Source: Polyodon spathula
Lineage: Eukaryota > Chordata > Actinopteri > Acipenseriformes > Polyodontidae
Assembly: GCF_017654505.1 (NCBI RefSeq)
Contig: NC_054543.1
Location: 28,774,525 to 28,838,524 of the forward strand
DNA length: 64,000 nt
Direction of reading: 5' to 3'
Shown: in pieces, positions 12,331 to 24,412 of the stretch
Layout of the letters: each line of letters opens with the position of its first letter
How positions within the stretch are numbered: position 1 is the first letter of the stretch
The notes under the pieces: model-generated
What the model was told of the DNA's origin: nothing
Database searches by the model: none
The model's input: only the letters and a program-made list of their open reading frames with translations
Translations under genes and position numbers: made by a program

Positions 12331-15300
12331 GAATATTAACTTTTGTCTTTTATTATCTCACACTGTATATAAAAAGGTCACTTTTAATGACTAAATAGCA
12401 TTAAATATCATTTTAATTGCTTGTTTTACATTATCCTTTCAGTCATTGTGAGTAATTCTGGGTTCTGTGGTTCAAATTATCAGAATTTGTACCTGCTTTT
12501 ACCTGACTGAGCTTGTCCAGTCAGACAATAAGCAGGGCTTGGAGTGAACAGTGTCTTGCACTGACAGGATTAAATACTGCTTAGAGGGGTTTGATATTTT
12601 GACATGACTACAATTTAAAGTACTTGTATAACAGACATTAACTTGAGGTCAAATGTGCTTGCACTGACAACTTCATGTTATAAAGCATTACAAAGTACGT
12701 ATTATCCTACTCCTTGCCTAGTCCTCACATTAACCTTGCAAATTGTAACATGATATTCCTTTCACATAAAAATAGCACAGTGGAGAATGACACTTTGAAT
12801 GTAGGGGTCTATTTTTCATAGTCTTACCCTGTATTTTCTTCGGTTTTCATTTTGTTCCAAGTAATGTTAACAGAGGTTAATGCTACAGTAGTTTTGAAAA
12901 AAATGCTGGTGAGTTATGAACATATTGCAAGTTACTCCTTAGAGAAAACAGCTTTGGAAAATAGGGGTCTTTAATTCCTGTTTGTTATTGTCCTTCTTAA
13001 AGGGATACTACCAATTTTTTCCAAATATTTAATTTATTAGCTATTTAATATCCTCATATGTGTGTTTTCTACGATTTGCTATTGCTGCTTCTTATAAGAT
13101 CTTTACTTGCCATGCTTACTATCTTTTAGAGTAACTATTCCCTCTGAAAAGACTCAAGGCTCATTGTGGGGAAGTGAGGTTGGGAGACATTGTGATTTCC
13201 ATTAAATTCCATAGGTGAAGCCTGGCATGCTAAAGCATCTGCAACACTGATATGCTTCTCAACTCTGAAAAATCCTTTCATAACTGTTGTTGGGATATGC
13301 ACGGTACTGTAGATAATTATCCAATCGGAAACAACAATAGAGAAACATACAGCATGCACATACAACACTAGAACAATAAAAAGGTACACAGTTAGGAATT
13401 ATTCATTTTAATATAAGACACCCAATGACACTTGTAGGTTATCAAATTTCTAACTGCATTTATGTATAATATTAATTCTCTCTTTGAGGAGTGGTATACG
13501 TGGCTAGTTGGTAGAGGTATAGTAAAGTACATGCAGTAGATCTGCTGTTCTATGTACTTTAGTATCTTCCCAGTTTGACGAGAGTTCACATAAGTTAAAC
13601 ACACTTGCATTGTTCTGGCATATTTGATCCTGGGTACTAGTCTCAATGAGATTGACCCCTGTCATATCACTCCTTATACTGTGTTTATGTGGCAGTATTT
13701 ACCGCCAAACACCTCTTCCTGCTAAAGCCACAGCAAGTGCAACATTTCCTCAAGCCCTTTTCCAACTGGGAATTGGGAAAGCCAAGTGGCTGTGGTTGAT
13801 GTATGAGCGGTTAGAACTGGGGGCCGCAGACACTGGAAGCTCTCCCAAACCACCAACCAGATGGACATCTGGAATTACACAAGACCACAGCACTGCCCTG
13901 GGAACTTGGCCCTAATCCTGAGATACTGCATTTTAAATAGAAAATGGGCTTTAGAAAATAAGGCCTTGTCTGTTGGGAAAGCCAGTAGAACTCACTGTAA
14001 AGTTAAGACAGGCTTAGTGTCTTTCAAGTGACCTTGAGGAATAAGCTGAGGACAAGGAGAAAATGTGGCCAATAAGTTATAAATGAGAGGTAATGTGGCC
14101 CTACATTCTAATCACTGGTAGCCATTCTGGGTCATAGGTCAAAGCTGAGAACTGTGAGGCTGTTTGGCCCAAATACTATAATTGAAGAGCTTGGATACAA
14201 TATAGCTTAATAGACTTGAAGGAGATTGTGGTATTACATAGTGTATAAAGTTAGCTTGGGCAGTCCATTCATTGTAAACTGTAAGACTTCAACAGTGGTT
14301 AATCTGTAAGTGCAAACACTAATAATGCATTCTGACGTACAGCAATAAGAAAAGAGACACAGTTGTTTTTTTTTTGTTTTTGTTTTATGTCTTAACTGGT
14401 TTGGATTAGTGGTTACTGTCAATAGGCTGGCAGGCAGTTTCAACCTTGTGGTTAGAGATACATGGCTTGGAGTCTTCAGGTTTTATTTTTGATCACATGA
14501 TGTCCCTTTAAACTAATTTTGAACCATTTCTCTTTCCTAATTAAATTCGGAAAAAGCTGTTAATTGTTACAAAACAATGTCACTTGTTTTTACCGTCATA
14601 TCTTGACTAAGTCCCCTTATTTTTATTTCAAACAGATGTAATAGATTACATGAATTGCTCTTCCTTGATCCCAATTACATTTCATTCTTGTATTCGCCTA
14701 GTTTATCATTGTGCTTTTGTTATTTTCATTAGTTTTTCCTGACAAATTTTCATTTCAGCATAAAATACCCAGTACAGAGTGTACACTGATAGCAAGTCCA
14801 TCATTTAAAATCTCCTCGATGTCTAGCAAAGAAAAAATCTTAAACCACTTTGTAATGAATAGTTTTCTCTTTATTAGGATGCAGAGACAGCTTAACAACA
14901 ACCAAGTAATTTAAAGAGAGGTAGAGATTTGGAAAACCAAAAAACAAAAAGTTCAAGCCCTAGATACAGGATAGGAAAAAAAAAGTGATCTCATGAAAAG
15001 ACGATCCCAGGGTTGAGTGGCAAAGTTCCCAGATCAAATGAAACATAAACAGTCTCAGAAGAGTAACGCTCTTCATATGTCAAAAGGCATTCAGAATTCC
15101 TCTAGGGATCACAGCTATATGGGGTAAGACGTTACCCTTGTCCCTATGAAACTATAGCAACCAAACTCCTTGCCTTCCTTAAAATACAGTTGTTTACTTC
15201 TGAAAACATTTATGAAAATCTGCCTCTGTGTATCTAGCGTAAATGTGTATTCATTTGAGACAAATAACTAGAGAGTAAAATTAAACTACAAATTAACTGC

Positions 15301-17487
15301 ACTTGCAGATTGTGGTACTACTACCACACTGTAAACACACTATAATTAAATTGTAAAGGCAGTTTAACATCAGTAGAACTGTACTGTACTGTAAGTTATA
15401 CCGTAAAACTGGAATTAAAATGCAATTAGTTTGGGAATACTTTTTACAAGACAACCGAGAGACATAAAAAAACGTTTTTGTCTACAAAGACCTCAGAAGT
15501 AGTAATTGTGGGCTGATTTATAAGTTCCTAAAATTTATCATAGTCAGTTCTCACCTTGTGGTGACAAAAGTCATTGTTGAAGAGGAAGGAATTAATCAGT
15601 CACATATACAGCAAGCTCTTTTGTGGCTCCAAAAGGGCTCTTGGTTCATGGTTTAGCAGAACTTCCAGGACATGTGGTCCCATGGTGCAACAATCTTATG
15701 TGGAGTCATTTTGGTAAGCAAAACTTGTGGCTGGTCCCATATGAAAAACAATGAGTGTCATTGAGAAGAAATTATACTGGGTCAAATAACTACTCCATTT
15801 CAGCAATAAAACTGATAAGTACCAACTGTTAAAACGTGACTACTGATATAGATAGTGTGGTTATGTGGTATCAGTGAAGGAACAACTTAGTGCTCTTTTG
15901 AGAGAACTTAGTAAAAAAAAAAATATATATATATATATTTTTAAAAAATTGTCATTATTTTGCTCCATCTTTTGAGAGCACCCATGTTTGTGCTTCATTC
16001 GCGTTTACACGACTGCCCTGACAGCGACGGTACTATGGCTTCTGAGAGCTGCTATTTCACATTTGCAGTTTAAGAAAGGTGATAGTCTTTAGCTACATTT
16101 CCAAAGGATCCTTATAAAAATTTACCGTAATAATTGTGCACAATAATTTTGCAGTTTTCCCATGCTTTGCACCATGGTAATGCTATGTATTTACCATAGT
16201 TAACCATGTTTTTTTTTTTTTTTTTTTTTTTTTTTATTAAATGCTTTACCTTACCTCTCTAACTTTACAATGGTTACCTGTACCATTAGTTTACTATGTT
16301 TTATTACAGTATACTATTAGCTTAGCCATCTCCGTAGTAAATTAGCGCTGTAATTATACTACACTGTTAATGGTAGCCAATATTATTTACCATACTTCTT
16401 TGTGCTTCACTATTACTAAACTTTGCTATACTTTTCCTATGGAAAGAGAATTGGCCTCTTAGGTTTGCTATACCATCTATTGAAACACACACAACATTTT
16501 TAATGGTGTATTGGCAAATTCGTCCTTGTCAGTCTACTATGAAATATAAATGCATTCTTGATTTTTCTTATTTTACTGGGGTTTTGGATGTACCTACTCA
16601 GTGAATTCTTTTGTCCTTGATCTACAGTAGGACATAAGATAGAAACTAGAGCAAGACTATTCAACCCTGGTCCTGGAGGCCTGAACTAGACTGTGGCATT
16701 TTTTTGTGCCAAACCCAGTAGCTGCTGCTATGGTGCTTTATTTATAGTATTTTTTGCAGGAAGTGTTTGAAAGTTAACCAAGAAAAAGTTGGAATTTCAA
16801 TAAAAAAAAAAAAAAAACATTCCCTTAGTCATAAAGTGAATTTCTGAATGGAAAGCCAAATGTTTCTATTACACAGAAATGCTATGGACAGCTAAACATT
16901 GAGAGTTTACAAAGGAATTTACTGGAAATGCTGATGTACTTGTTCTTTATTTTTAGGCCTTAAAAGGTGAGAATGGGTTCAACTTTTTTTTTTCAGCAGA
17001 GACATAAGGGAAGACTGTTCTTTCATTGTGTTCTAACAATCTTAACAGGTGCATATGTTAATATTGCTGTCCTAAAATGTATAAACCTAATTTCACTGTA
17101 TTGTACTGTAATAATGTTAAAATATACCTTATTGTAAATTAAGCCTTGAAGAAATGATCATAAAGGCTTTAAGAATCAATGTCCTTAGCATTAGCATTAT
17201 TATATTTGGCAACACTAACAATGTGCAGATGTTTAATTCAGCATACGCACCATACAAGTTACACTTCTGTTTTTGTGGATTGTATCATTTCCTGTGGTAA
17301 AGGTTAAACACCATGGTTTGTCCGTCCATAGGGTATCACACCCAGGGATCCAGGCTCACTCTACTGGACCATGTGAGTGAGTCTGAAGTACGGAAACCAA
17401 AAATGCAGATCCCGAATTAAAGTAAAAACACAAGCAAAGAACAAAGGTCATAATATTTCAAAGCCTGAATAAGCAAACCCTTTAACA
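12331..17487. other. Long non-coding stretch
   Basis: I see no gene. The open frames at 13135-13915 and 14711-14914 have no recognisable domain and ordinary intergenic composition. Low-complexity items are a T-run at 16209-16235, an A/T block at 15914-15945, an A-run near 16801-16817 and gtact repeats near 15380. At about 16651 the words ttcaaccctggtcctggaggcc look like a hAT-type terminal sequence, but no partner end was found. Confidence 0.4.
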
Positions 17488-17825
17488 CAGCAGTTCCCAA
17501 ACATTATTGGGTCAAGGCCTTCCATGACATTAAGCATCCTGACACGTGGATGCCTACCCAATGAACCCATAGAAATTTTAAATCTGGTTTCCTTTACGAT
17601 CATATATTGTTTTATGGACGTAAGCACACTGTTAGTGTGAGCACTGGGAATGAAGCAGACGCATGTACAACAGAGCTGGCATTTGAAATAAGCCTGAGAG
17701 TAACATTGATGTAAATTAACTTTGTTTTGTCAGATGTCAAGGTCATTTGGTCATGTGCTGCGGCCCGCCTGACACCATCCGATGGCCCCTCAGCAATACC
17801 CAGACCCCACTTTGGAAAACGGAAG
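17488..17825. mobile_element. Non-autonomous hAT-type element (MITE)
   Basis: The left end CAGCAGTTCCCAAAC followed by a.ttgggtc and the right end gcggcccgcc...ccccactttggaaaac form imperfect inverted termini of the type seen in hAT (Charlie/hobo-like) elements. The interior of about 300 bp has no transposase. The right end is eroded and an 8-bp duplication could not be read, so the boundaries are approximate. Confidence 0.5.
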
Positions 17826-18470
17826 ACGGAAAACTTCCTAGATAATTGACTGTAGAAAAACTGTCATGAGCAGAAGTTTAACCCCTTCAACTGTAAAAAT
17901 GAATGTGCACGCCAGGTAACAGATTTTGAAATCATTTGCATTGCTGATTTGACCCCTGAAATTGAAAATACTGTTAGAAAGAAAATAAAACATAATAATA
18001 TTAAAATATAATAACTTAGTGGCTGTTCTGTGCAGTAATATTAAAAAATCAACAGAATCAAACATTAAAAAAAAAAAAGCCAATGCGAATTTGTGTTAAC
18101 TTTGGTTGAATTTCGGGGTACATTTGTGAGTTTCATTGTAATCTGATCTCTCTATCAGCACATGACATGTTCCCTTGCAGCACCGTAACCAGACCTCTGT
18201 AACTTGATCTCATTGACCTTTCATGCAATCTACTGCCTAATATAAAACACTCCCATTTTATCTAGACGGTCTCTTTTGAGTTTATTAGTATTGCTGCCAT
18301 TTTCTTATCTGCTATTGTCATAGCTGGTTTGACCGTTTTGCTCATCAACTACCCTTGTTGGATTATTCCTACCTTTTTCTGGCTGACGACTCTCTCTCTC
18401 TTCAGATCTCCCTTGCTAACAGACTTGCCAACCATTCTTTTGGATTAACCCTTTTGTTGTTTGCCTGGAA
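17826..18470. other. Upstream flank of the 18471 ORF
   Basis: Mostly AT-rich to 18100, then a pyrimidine-rich, moderately GC region from about 18150 to 18470, with a TATA-like tataaaacac near 18242 and no ORF of note. It could be a 5' leader or promoter for the downstream ORF, but nothing in the sequence proves it. Confidence 0.25.
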
Positions 18471-18737
18471 ATGGAATCGCCCATAGCAAATCTCCTTACA
18501 TCTAATTTAGAAGACAGCCCCCTGATGCCAGAGGCCCAGCCCCGCCGTGGGAAGAGAACTGCTCCCTGCCTGCTGACAGCAGAGCGCTTGTACTACAAGG
18601 ACTGGCCAACGAACAAACTCCTGAAAGCGCTATTCGACAGGGATATGGCAATTCCAGCTGAATTGGACAAGAGTTTGAAGGAGCTTGTGACAGGAAATAG
18701 CGTTGCGGTGATGTCAGGCCAGAAGGCGGAAGAATAA
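18471..18737 (+). CDS. Unrecognised 88-aa ORF, cut off by an LTR insertion
   Basis: This ORF starts at an ATG and encodes an acidic/basic mixed protein without repeats. Residues about 43-70 (around DWPTNKLL, ALFDRD, IPAELDKSL) form amphipathic helices that could be compared with SAP-like helix-extension-helix domains; that is only an impression of the pattern. Its composition is GC-richer and more protein-like than neighbouring intergenic frames. The stop codon falls in the first bases of the reverse-strand LTR at about 18732, so the frame probably continued further before that insertion. Upstream sequence has a TATA-like tataaaac near 18242. It may be the first ORF of an unidentified retroelement or a host exon. 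I cannot name it. Confidence 0.3.
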   Translation: MESPIANLLTSNLEDSPLMPEAQPRRGKRTAPCLLTAERLYYKDWPTNKLLKALFDRDMAIPAELDKSLKELVTGNSVAVMSGQKAEE

Positions 18738-19317
18738 CAACCAGGCAGGTACTGCAGTGAAAAAGAAACGCAGCATGCGCTGTTTTATTTTAAATACCAA
18801 AATAAATGAAATATTTAAACAAACAAAAAGACACTTGCTCACAGAACACAAAATAAATAACTGAACAAAACAAATCACAAACATAATACAAAAGCAATAT
18901 AGGTCAGGTTGGGCAGTCGCCTTCACTGATCCTATACTCAGTTTTTAATTTTTTTTTCTCTCTCCTCTCGCTCTCCCGTTCTCCTCCGTAAACTCACCCA
19001 GAGGGAAGAGAGCTGCAGGCTTTTATACAGATGACCATCTCCCGATTTAGCAACAAATTAATCACGTATTTTGGGAGATGGATACCTTCTCTTTATTAAT
19101 TGTGTGACTGCCAGCTAGTTTAACAATGCACTAGCCGACAGCCACACATTACCATGAGGTGTTAATGTGGCTGGGGCTTCCCATCCATGCTGCAAAACAC
19201 ATGCAAGGACAAGAACACACATTTCCAAAACAATAAGAAACACATGGCGCTTCACCATCACATATAAATAAACATACAAAAAATAAATAATAATAAACAA
19301 ACCACATGGCTTTCATC

Positions 19318-19390
<73 letters not shown>

Positions 19391-19471
19391 ATAAACAAAA
19401 ACAAAATAACATAAGGGCGGGGGGGGAGAATGTTCTAAAAATAACTGAACAGGGCTGCTCGCCCTGTTACA
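18732..19471 (-). mobile_element. Solo LTR, reverse orientation, about 740 bp
   Basis: Read on the reverse strand, it begins TGTAACAGGGCGAGCAGCCC at 19471. It contains the mid-LTR ccagccacattaac block of family A, a TATA box (tataaaagcc, near 19025), a purine-rich leader, and an AATAAA-type signal near 18800 followed by actgcag, then ends near tgttatt. The order U3-R-U5 is clear. A (TA)n/(CA)n microsatellite has expanded in U3. The left end is decayed and I found no matching target duplication, so that boundary is uncertain by several bases. Confidence 0.65.
19319..19390. repeat. (TA)n(CA)n compound microsatellite
   Basis: About 30 TA units followed by CA units, inside the reverse-strand LTR. 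Confidence 0.95.
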
Positions 19472-19485
19472 TAGCTATATAGCAT

Positions 19486-19708
19486 TGTGAAAACGACTGC
19501 TACCTTTGTTTTGTTGAGGAATTCATTCTGTTTATTTTCTGTATTGTAGCTCTGTTTTGTTTGGCCCTTGTGCCCTTATTTTGTGTTTTGAAAAGTGTTT
19601 ATTTTGTATAATAAATCACTGAGCAGCCACACAGTTTTTGCCCCTCATTTCTGCCTTTTGTGTACTGCTTTCCTGATACCTGATCACCACATCAGCCATC
19701 CTGTCACA
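19486..19708 (+). mobile_element. Truncated 5' LTR of a Gypsy-type element
   Basis: T-rich R-U5-like sequence with an AATAAA signal (near 19609) ends CCTGTCACA and is followed directly by cgtggtgtcattgtgg. The same arrangement, an LTR ending TGTGACA then cgTGGTGTC, occurs at the reverse-strand element at 55774. The TGGTGTC word looks like the primer-binding site seen after 5' LTRs of fish Gypsy elements. The U3 portion is missing. Confidence 0.55.
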
Positions 19709-19803
19709 CGTGGTGTCATTGTGGAATCAAACAGCGCCTCGGAGGACTCCGGCCAGTACTGCAGGTGCCTTATTTTAGTTTTTTTTTTCTTTGAGAAGAA
19801 GTA
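19709..19803 (+). mobile_element. 5' internal region of the Gypsy element, up to a MITE insertion
   Basis: It begins with a primer-binding-site-like word and continues gcgcctcggaggactcc, then a T-rich run. This layout parallels the region between LTR and gag in the element at 55653-55773 (reverse strand). It is separated from its continuation at 20126 by a MITE. Confidence 0.5.
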
Positions 19804-20125
19804 AAACTTTATATCACGGTGCTGCTTATTAATGTTTTATAAATGTATTATGAATATATAATAGATGTTTTATAACTGTTATAGAATGTTAATAAAACAT
19901 TGCAGATGTTTTATAACCATGCAATAGCCATATATGGAATTGAGTTTTATAAAGGGGACAGTTTTTAGCCACCTATTGTACTTTCGAATGTTTAAATGTA
20001 ATTCAGTGTAAGGCTGCTGCATGGTTATAAATCACCTGTAATGCTTATTAATACTCTATAACATAATTATTAAGCATATATTATATATTTATAAAACATT
20101 AATAAGTAGCACCTTACCGAAGTAT
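19804..20125. mobile_element. MITE inserted in Gypsy internal sequence
   Basis: ggtgctgcttattaatgttt near 19818 is inverted near 20085-20113 as aaaacattaataagtagcacc, and further inverted blocks (ataatagatgttttata, gcatggttataa) fill the interior, so the whole ~320-bp unit can fold back. It has no coding capacity. The hexamer gaagta occurs on both sides (19798-19803 and 20119-20124). It may be part of a target duplication or of the terminus itself. The superfamily is not assigned. Confidence 0.6.
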
Positions 20126-20240
20126 TTTTTTTTTTATTATTTTAAAATGGGAAGAAAGCAGCAGAGAAAGCAGAAGCAAAAGGGTGAAGTTTGCTGGGTT
20201 TGCCTGGAGGGTGAACCCTAGCAGGTCTTGTTGAGTCTTG
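20126..20240 (+). pseudogene. Gag start with half a zinc knuckle (Gypsy relic)
   Basis: After a T-rich run, an ATG at about 20148 opens a short basic frame (MGRKQQRKQKQKG) followed by CWVC, then EGEP and a stop. The basic leader and the C-x2-C pair match the first half of a retroviral-type CCHC zinc knuckle. The remaining His and Cys are lost after the stop. Position and layout agree with the gag of the 55-kb element, whose knuckle is complete. It is a short, non-functional remnant of the element whose LTR ends at 19708. Confidence 0.4.
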
Positions 20241-22508
20241 CGAGTCAATTCTGCCCAGCTGAGGCGGGTCATCTATCCTCTTTCCCCTATGGCTTTGTAT
20301 CCGCATTCCCCCGAACGCTATGCAAATGAACAGTGATCTGAAGATGGTCCTGCTATTAGAGATGCATGGCTATCTTTATTTTTGTAACCCGACGATGTAC
20401 TATTTTGTATCACATTTTTGTTTCATTAGCTTATTTTGTATCTCTTTATGACAAATATAGCATCCTCATTTGTGCTGTACTTGTATGACTGCTTCTGCTA
20501 AATAAAGAATTGGAATATTGAGTATTGTCGATTCCCAAGAAATAAGTCACAGAAATTCCACACCACATTTTATTTTGGGAGTGAGTCAAACAATGTTTGT
20601 GTTGTGTATTGTATCAAGCTGCCTCATCATATCCTCTTTCCTTATGGATATTAACACACGGGTCTCTTTATCGTTCCAACGGACGTAAGTGGAGGGTGGA
20701 CAATTGATTAAACATAACTAGGAGAAATTGCATGAGAGTATAGTTATACACATTTAAATCTAGTATTTAGTACTACTTTCCAATAAAGTCGTTTTGACAG
20801 TTGTTTGGAAAGCTATTTGCAAGTGTACTCTGAAGTACTGTACAATAGCTGCAACCACCTGAATTCACAAGCACACGATGCAGTTTATCAAACATTTTCA
20901 GTAATAGTTTTAAACAGAAACTTAGTAAATACAATATGTATGATACTTTACAAACACATTTAGATCCGTATATCCAAAGTTATAGGGAAGACGGAGAAAA
21001 AAGTGGGCTTATCTGCAACATTAATCTGATAAAAGAAATACTGTAAACACAAAACTAACTTCCCTGCTACCATTTTTGGACCATGGTAACTTATGTGGCT
21101 TTAGGAGTTGAACAATCTAATTAACATTATCATGAGAAACTTGTGTAAGTGCCCGTTGATTTCATAAGCTTTTCCTGAAATCTCACAAGAAATTGAGACT
21201 TTCACGGTAAAATACTGTGGACATTTTCACGAGATTTCCCTGCTAAGTTTCACATGCATTGTCCATTCAGGTGAAACAAACCAACATGCAAACTGGCCTA
21301 ATGTAATTATAACTGTCAGATAGTCTCACCTGCTCAAAGAGTCTACGATTGAATTAAATGGAGAAAACTACTATAATTTGATATTTTCTGATTTTTTTAA
21401 TGGAGTTTTCTGTGTATTTCTTTTCCTTTACCATAGTTTGTCATACTTCACCAGTGCTTAGGCTTACCAGTGCTTTGCCATGCTATCATACTTATATTAA
21501 GAAGTGCAAGTTAAGTTTTTAACCTCTTATTAGCACTAGCATCATTATCAGAGCCCCCGTTTACTTCTATTAAATATCTTTTGGTGCCTTGCTTGTTTTT
21601 ATACTTCAGTTTGTAAAGTGCAGATGTTTCATAGGCAACACTATGAAGATGAAAAGTTATTTCCTGATAAGTAATCAATTCAATCAGACCAGGTGACCTA
21701 GAAAAAAAAAGTACCAGGATGAAGTGTTTTATTTAAAATGTAGGTATATACTCAATTAACATACTGTAAGTGAAGAACCTAAAGACTGTGTCAAGTATGT
21801 TTCTTATTGTATAATCTATCATCTTTTGCAGTTTAGGTGAGAGGTTCTTTTCTACTCAAATTGTGTGAAATAATGTCTCTTATAACAAAGAGACATCCTA
21901 CACACCCTATTACCTTATTATAAAGTACAGCACTTTTAAACTGAGCAGTAAGGTCTATATGCACTGCTGAATGACATCTGTAAACAATTTAATGGTGCTT
22001 GCTCATAATGTTAAACATTGGTTAGTTATCTTTTAATAACGTTTTTACTTTACTGTATTTACTAGGGTTTTATAAGTCAACCCAATACTTTAGTCTTTCA
22101 GTCATGCCAAAGCTATTGAGACTAATCATACCAAACAAGTAAATATTGATGATGTTATTTTTAAACATCCAGAAAGACGTCTGCTCAGCAATTCAAGTTG
22201 ATTTGGATATTGCTTTCCACTTTTTTATGTAAACCGAAAAAATAAATATTTACTTTATGTCTAATAGATTCAGACCAGTTCCTAATTTTTTTTCTGCTGA
22301 TGCAAGGAGAAAACAAAATAATTCCAGTAAATCTTACAACATACACTGTCATTTTGCAGGTCCAACATTTTCCTGCACAAAAGATTTCAAACATGTATGT
22401 GTTGTTTTTTTGTTTTTTTTTGTTTTGTTTTTAGTTTTAAATTTAGTGGTCGATAATTCATTTTATTATTTTCTTCCAATTTCGAATGTCCATTTATTAT
22501 TTTTTTAA
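20241..22508. other. Non-coding stretch, nothing recognised
   Basis: AT-rich sequence without a protein-like ORF or clear repeat termini. Poly-T interruptions lie near 22400-22430. The open frames at 22185-22508 are low complexity. Confidence 0.4.
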
Positions 22509-22860
22509 GCTCGGCTCACCACCACCAGCCCTGTGCTGACTCGAAAGAGACGAAGATGAACACATGCTGTCCTCCGAAGAGTGTGCCGTCAGTTTCTTTT
22601 CACACTGCAGGCTTACCTTGTAGCCACCTCGGAGCTACAGCGTCGGAGGACAGCGCAGCTCCAGGCAACTTACAGGCAAGCCTGGTCAGACTACTGGGGT
22701 CGCTGGTGTGCAGTGAACCGAGGACACTCGGGCTGGTGGCACTTGGCCAATTGTGCACCATCCCCTGGGAACTATCATCCGTGGTAGGCAATGAAATAGC
22801 CTGGACTCAAACCGGCGACGTCTAGGAGTGCCTTTAACGGATGCGACACTAGAGAGCCCC
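22509..22860 (-). repeat. tRNA-derived SINE, reverse orientation
   Basis: On the reverse strand the unit begins near 22858 with GGGGCTCTCTAGTGTCGCATCC, which resembles a tRNA-derived SINE head, and carries GGTTTGAGTCC (22802-22812 reversed), a good match to the pol III B-box GGTTCGANTCC. The rest is a GC-rich body of about 250 bp ending in a T-rich/A-rich tail near 22509. It is markedly GC-richer than its surroundings. Open frames in both directions here are incidental to the GC content. Confidence 0.65.
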
Positions 22861-23624
22861 ATGTATGTGGTCTTTTAATGCTCTTTTTTTTTTTTTTGCA
22901 AGCTTACAATTAATACAATTTTAGCAACCAATCCTTGAAGTTACATACTGCATAAGAACGCGGAGACTTTGAAAACATGTGAGGCACAGTAAAAGTAGAG
23001 ATTGGTTATTGTGCTGAGAGGGAGAGCTTATGGAAAGTCCTAGGTAATCAATAGCTGCATTTCCACGGACTTGCATTTTCACAATCAGTAAATTGTTTTC
23101 ATTAATAGCTTTGAACAAAAAATACCAATAAATTGTAAATACACATTTAATGTGTGTGTCTTTATATAGGGAAATGTGATGTCTAAGAAATAGTGGGCCA
23201 TATCAACTTAAGCAATATTACTGGAATTAGATTTTTATCTCTACTTTAATTAGCTTTTAAAGTTTGTTTAAAAAACTGACTTCTGATTCAGTGGAGTGCA
23301 AATCACTTTGAATATCACTTTAGAGACACTGACAATTTTGTTTAAAAGAGCTGTCCTTCATCAGGAGCTGACTCAGAACCAAGAAAAATATGCATTATAA
23401 TAAAACAGAAAAAGCAGTGATACAGATATGTTCACTATTCAGTGTCTAAAACTTAAACTGCAGGCTAGGCAACTACTACACATTATTCGTTACCCTACTG
23501 TTCATTATTATTTTCATTTAATAATTTGACAGACACTGCCCCCACTGCATATAAGATTTCTTTTAAGTGATATTGCTAACTGCTACATTTATTACATCCA
23601 GTAGGGGCAGGGTTATGCAAGAAG
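22861..23624. other. Non-coding stretch
   Basis: I see no gene. There is a T-run at about 22887-22901. The last 8 bp (gcaagaag) form the left target duplication of the hAT element that follows. Confidence 0.4.
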
Positions 23625-24412
23625 TAGAGGTCTTCACAGGTCCAAATTAATCAACCCGACCATACCAAGAACCGACAATTATTTACCCGATCCAACCTGA
23701 CCCCATGTAAATTTCTTTCTCCAGCTTGGTGTATACACTGACTAGATAGTATTAAAGCAGTTTTTTTTTTTTTTTTTTTTTCCTGGAAATCTGACTGAAC
23801 TACAAACAGTGTTTATTCCATTATGAACCTACACAGAGGACTGTAAAATGAAATATATTATATGTTTGTGTAAAAGATAAAAAGATAAATACATTATCTG
23901 AAAATCAAATAAACTGATGTACAATATCGTAAATGTATGATTTTATTACAAACTTAACACACGAGCAAATGGAATTGAGATGAATACTTGTTTTCTTTCT
24001 CGGTCCACATTACAAAAAATTGATTCCAACAGCACAGGCTTGCACTTTTCTGCGCGCTTGTGTTCATGGAATTTGTTTTTCTTAAGTTTTTCTTTCACTT
24101 CCTTCATTAACAAATCAATTACTTCGACTTAAGAATGATCTAAATGAAACCCCTTCAATACGGGTCATTTGTCTGTTGCTGTGCTCTGCAAGCCATGTCA
24201 TGTGCTACTGGGGGAAGCCAATCCACACAACAGGAATTAGAAACAATGATTTTTAGTAACAATGAGAGCCTCTTTAATAGTAATTGACAGTAATTGTATT
24301 ATTGAGTAAACAAAATTGTACCTGACCTGAGTGCTGAGTGACAATTTTGCACCCGAAAACCCATTCGATACGGGTTGGGTCTTGGGTCCGGGTAGACCTA
24401 TGAAAACCTCTA
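23625..24412. mobile_element. Non-autonomous hAT element with TIRs and 8-bp target duplication
   Basis: The left end TAGAGGTCTTCACAGGTC and the inverted right end TAGAGGTTTTCATAGGTC match at 16 of 18 positions. The flanking octamers gcaagaag (23617-23624) and gcaggagg (24413-24420) are the same sequence with two A/G transitions, the 8-bp duplication expected for hAT. The 788-bp interior has no transposase ORF and contains a T-run at 23760-23781. Subterminal cccgac/acccg and gggttgggtc/gggtccggg words may be transposase-binding repeats. This is an old copy mobilised in trans. Confidence 0.75.

Noticed and set aside
13646..13915. 89-codon ORF starting with a signal-peptide-like segment
   Set aside because: The hydrophobic start could be a signal peptide, but the rest has no domain or cysteine pattern and no exon context; chance is more likely.
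22556..22825. Overlapping ORFs in both strands at a GC-rich patch
   Set aside because: Explained by the tRNA-derived SINE in reverse orientation with a B-box match.
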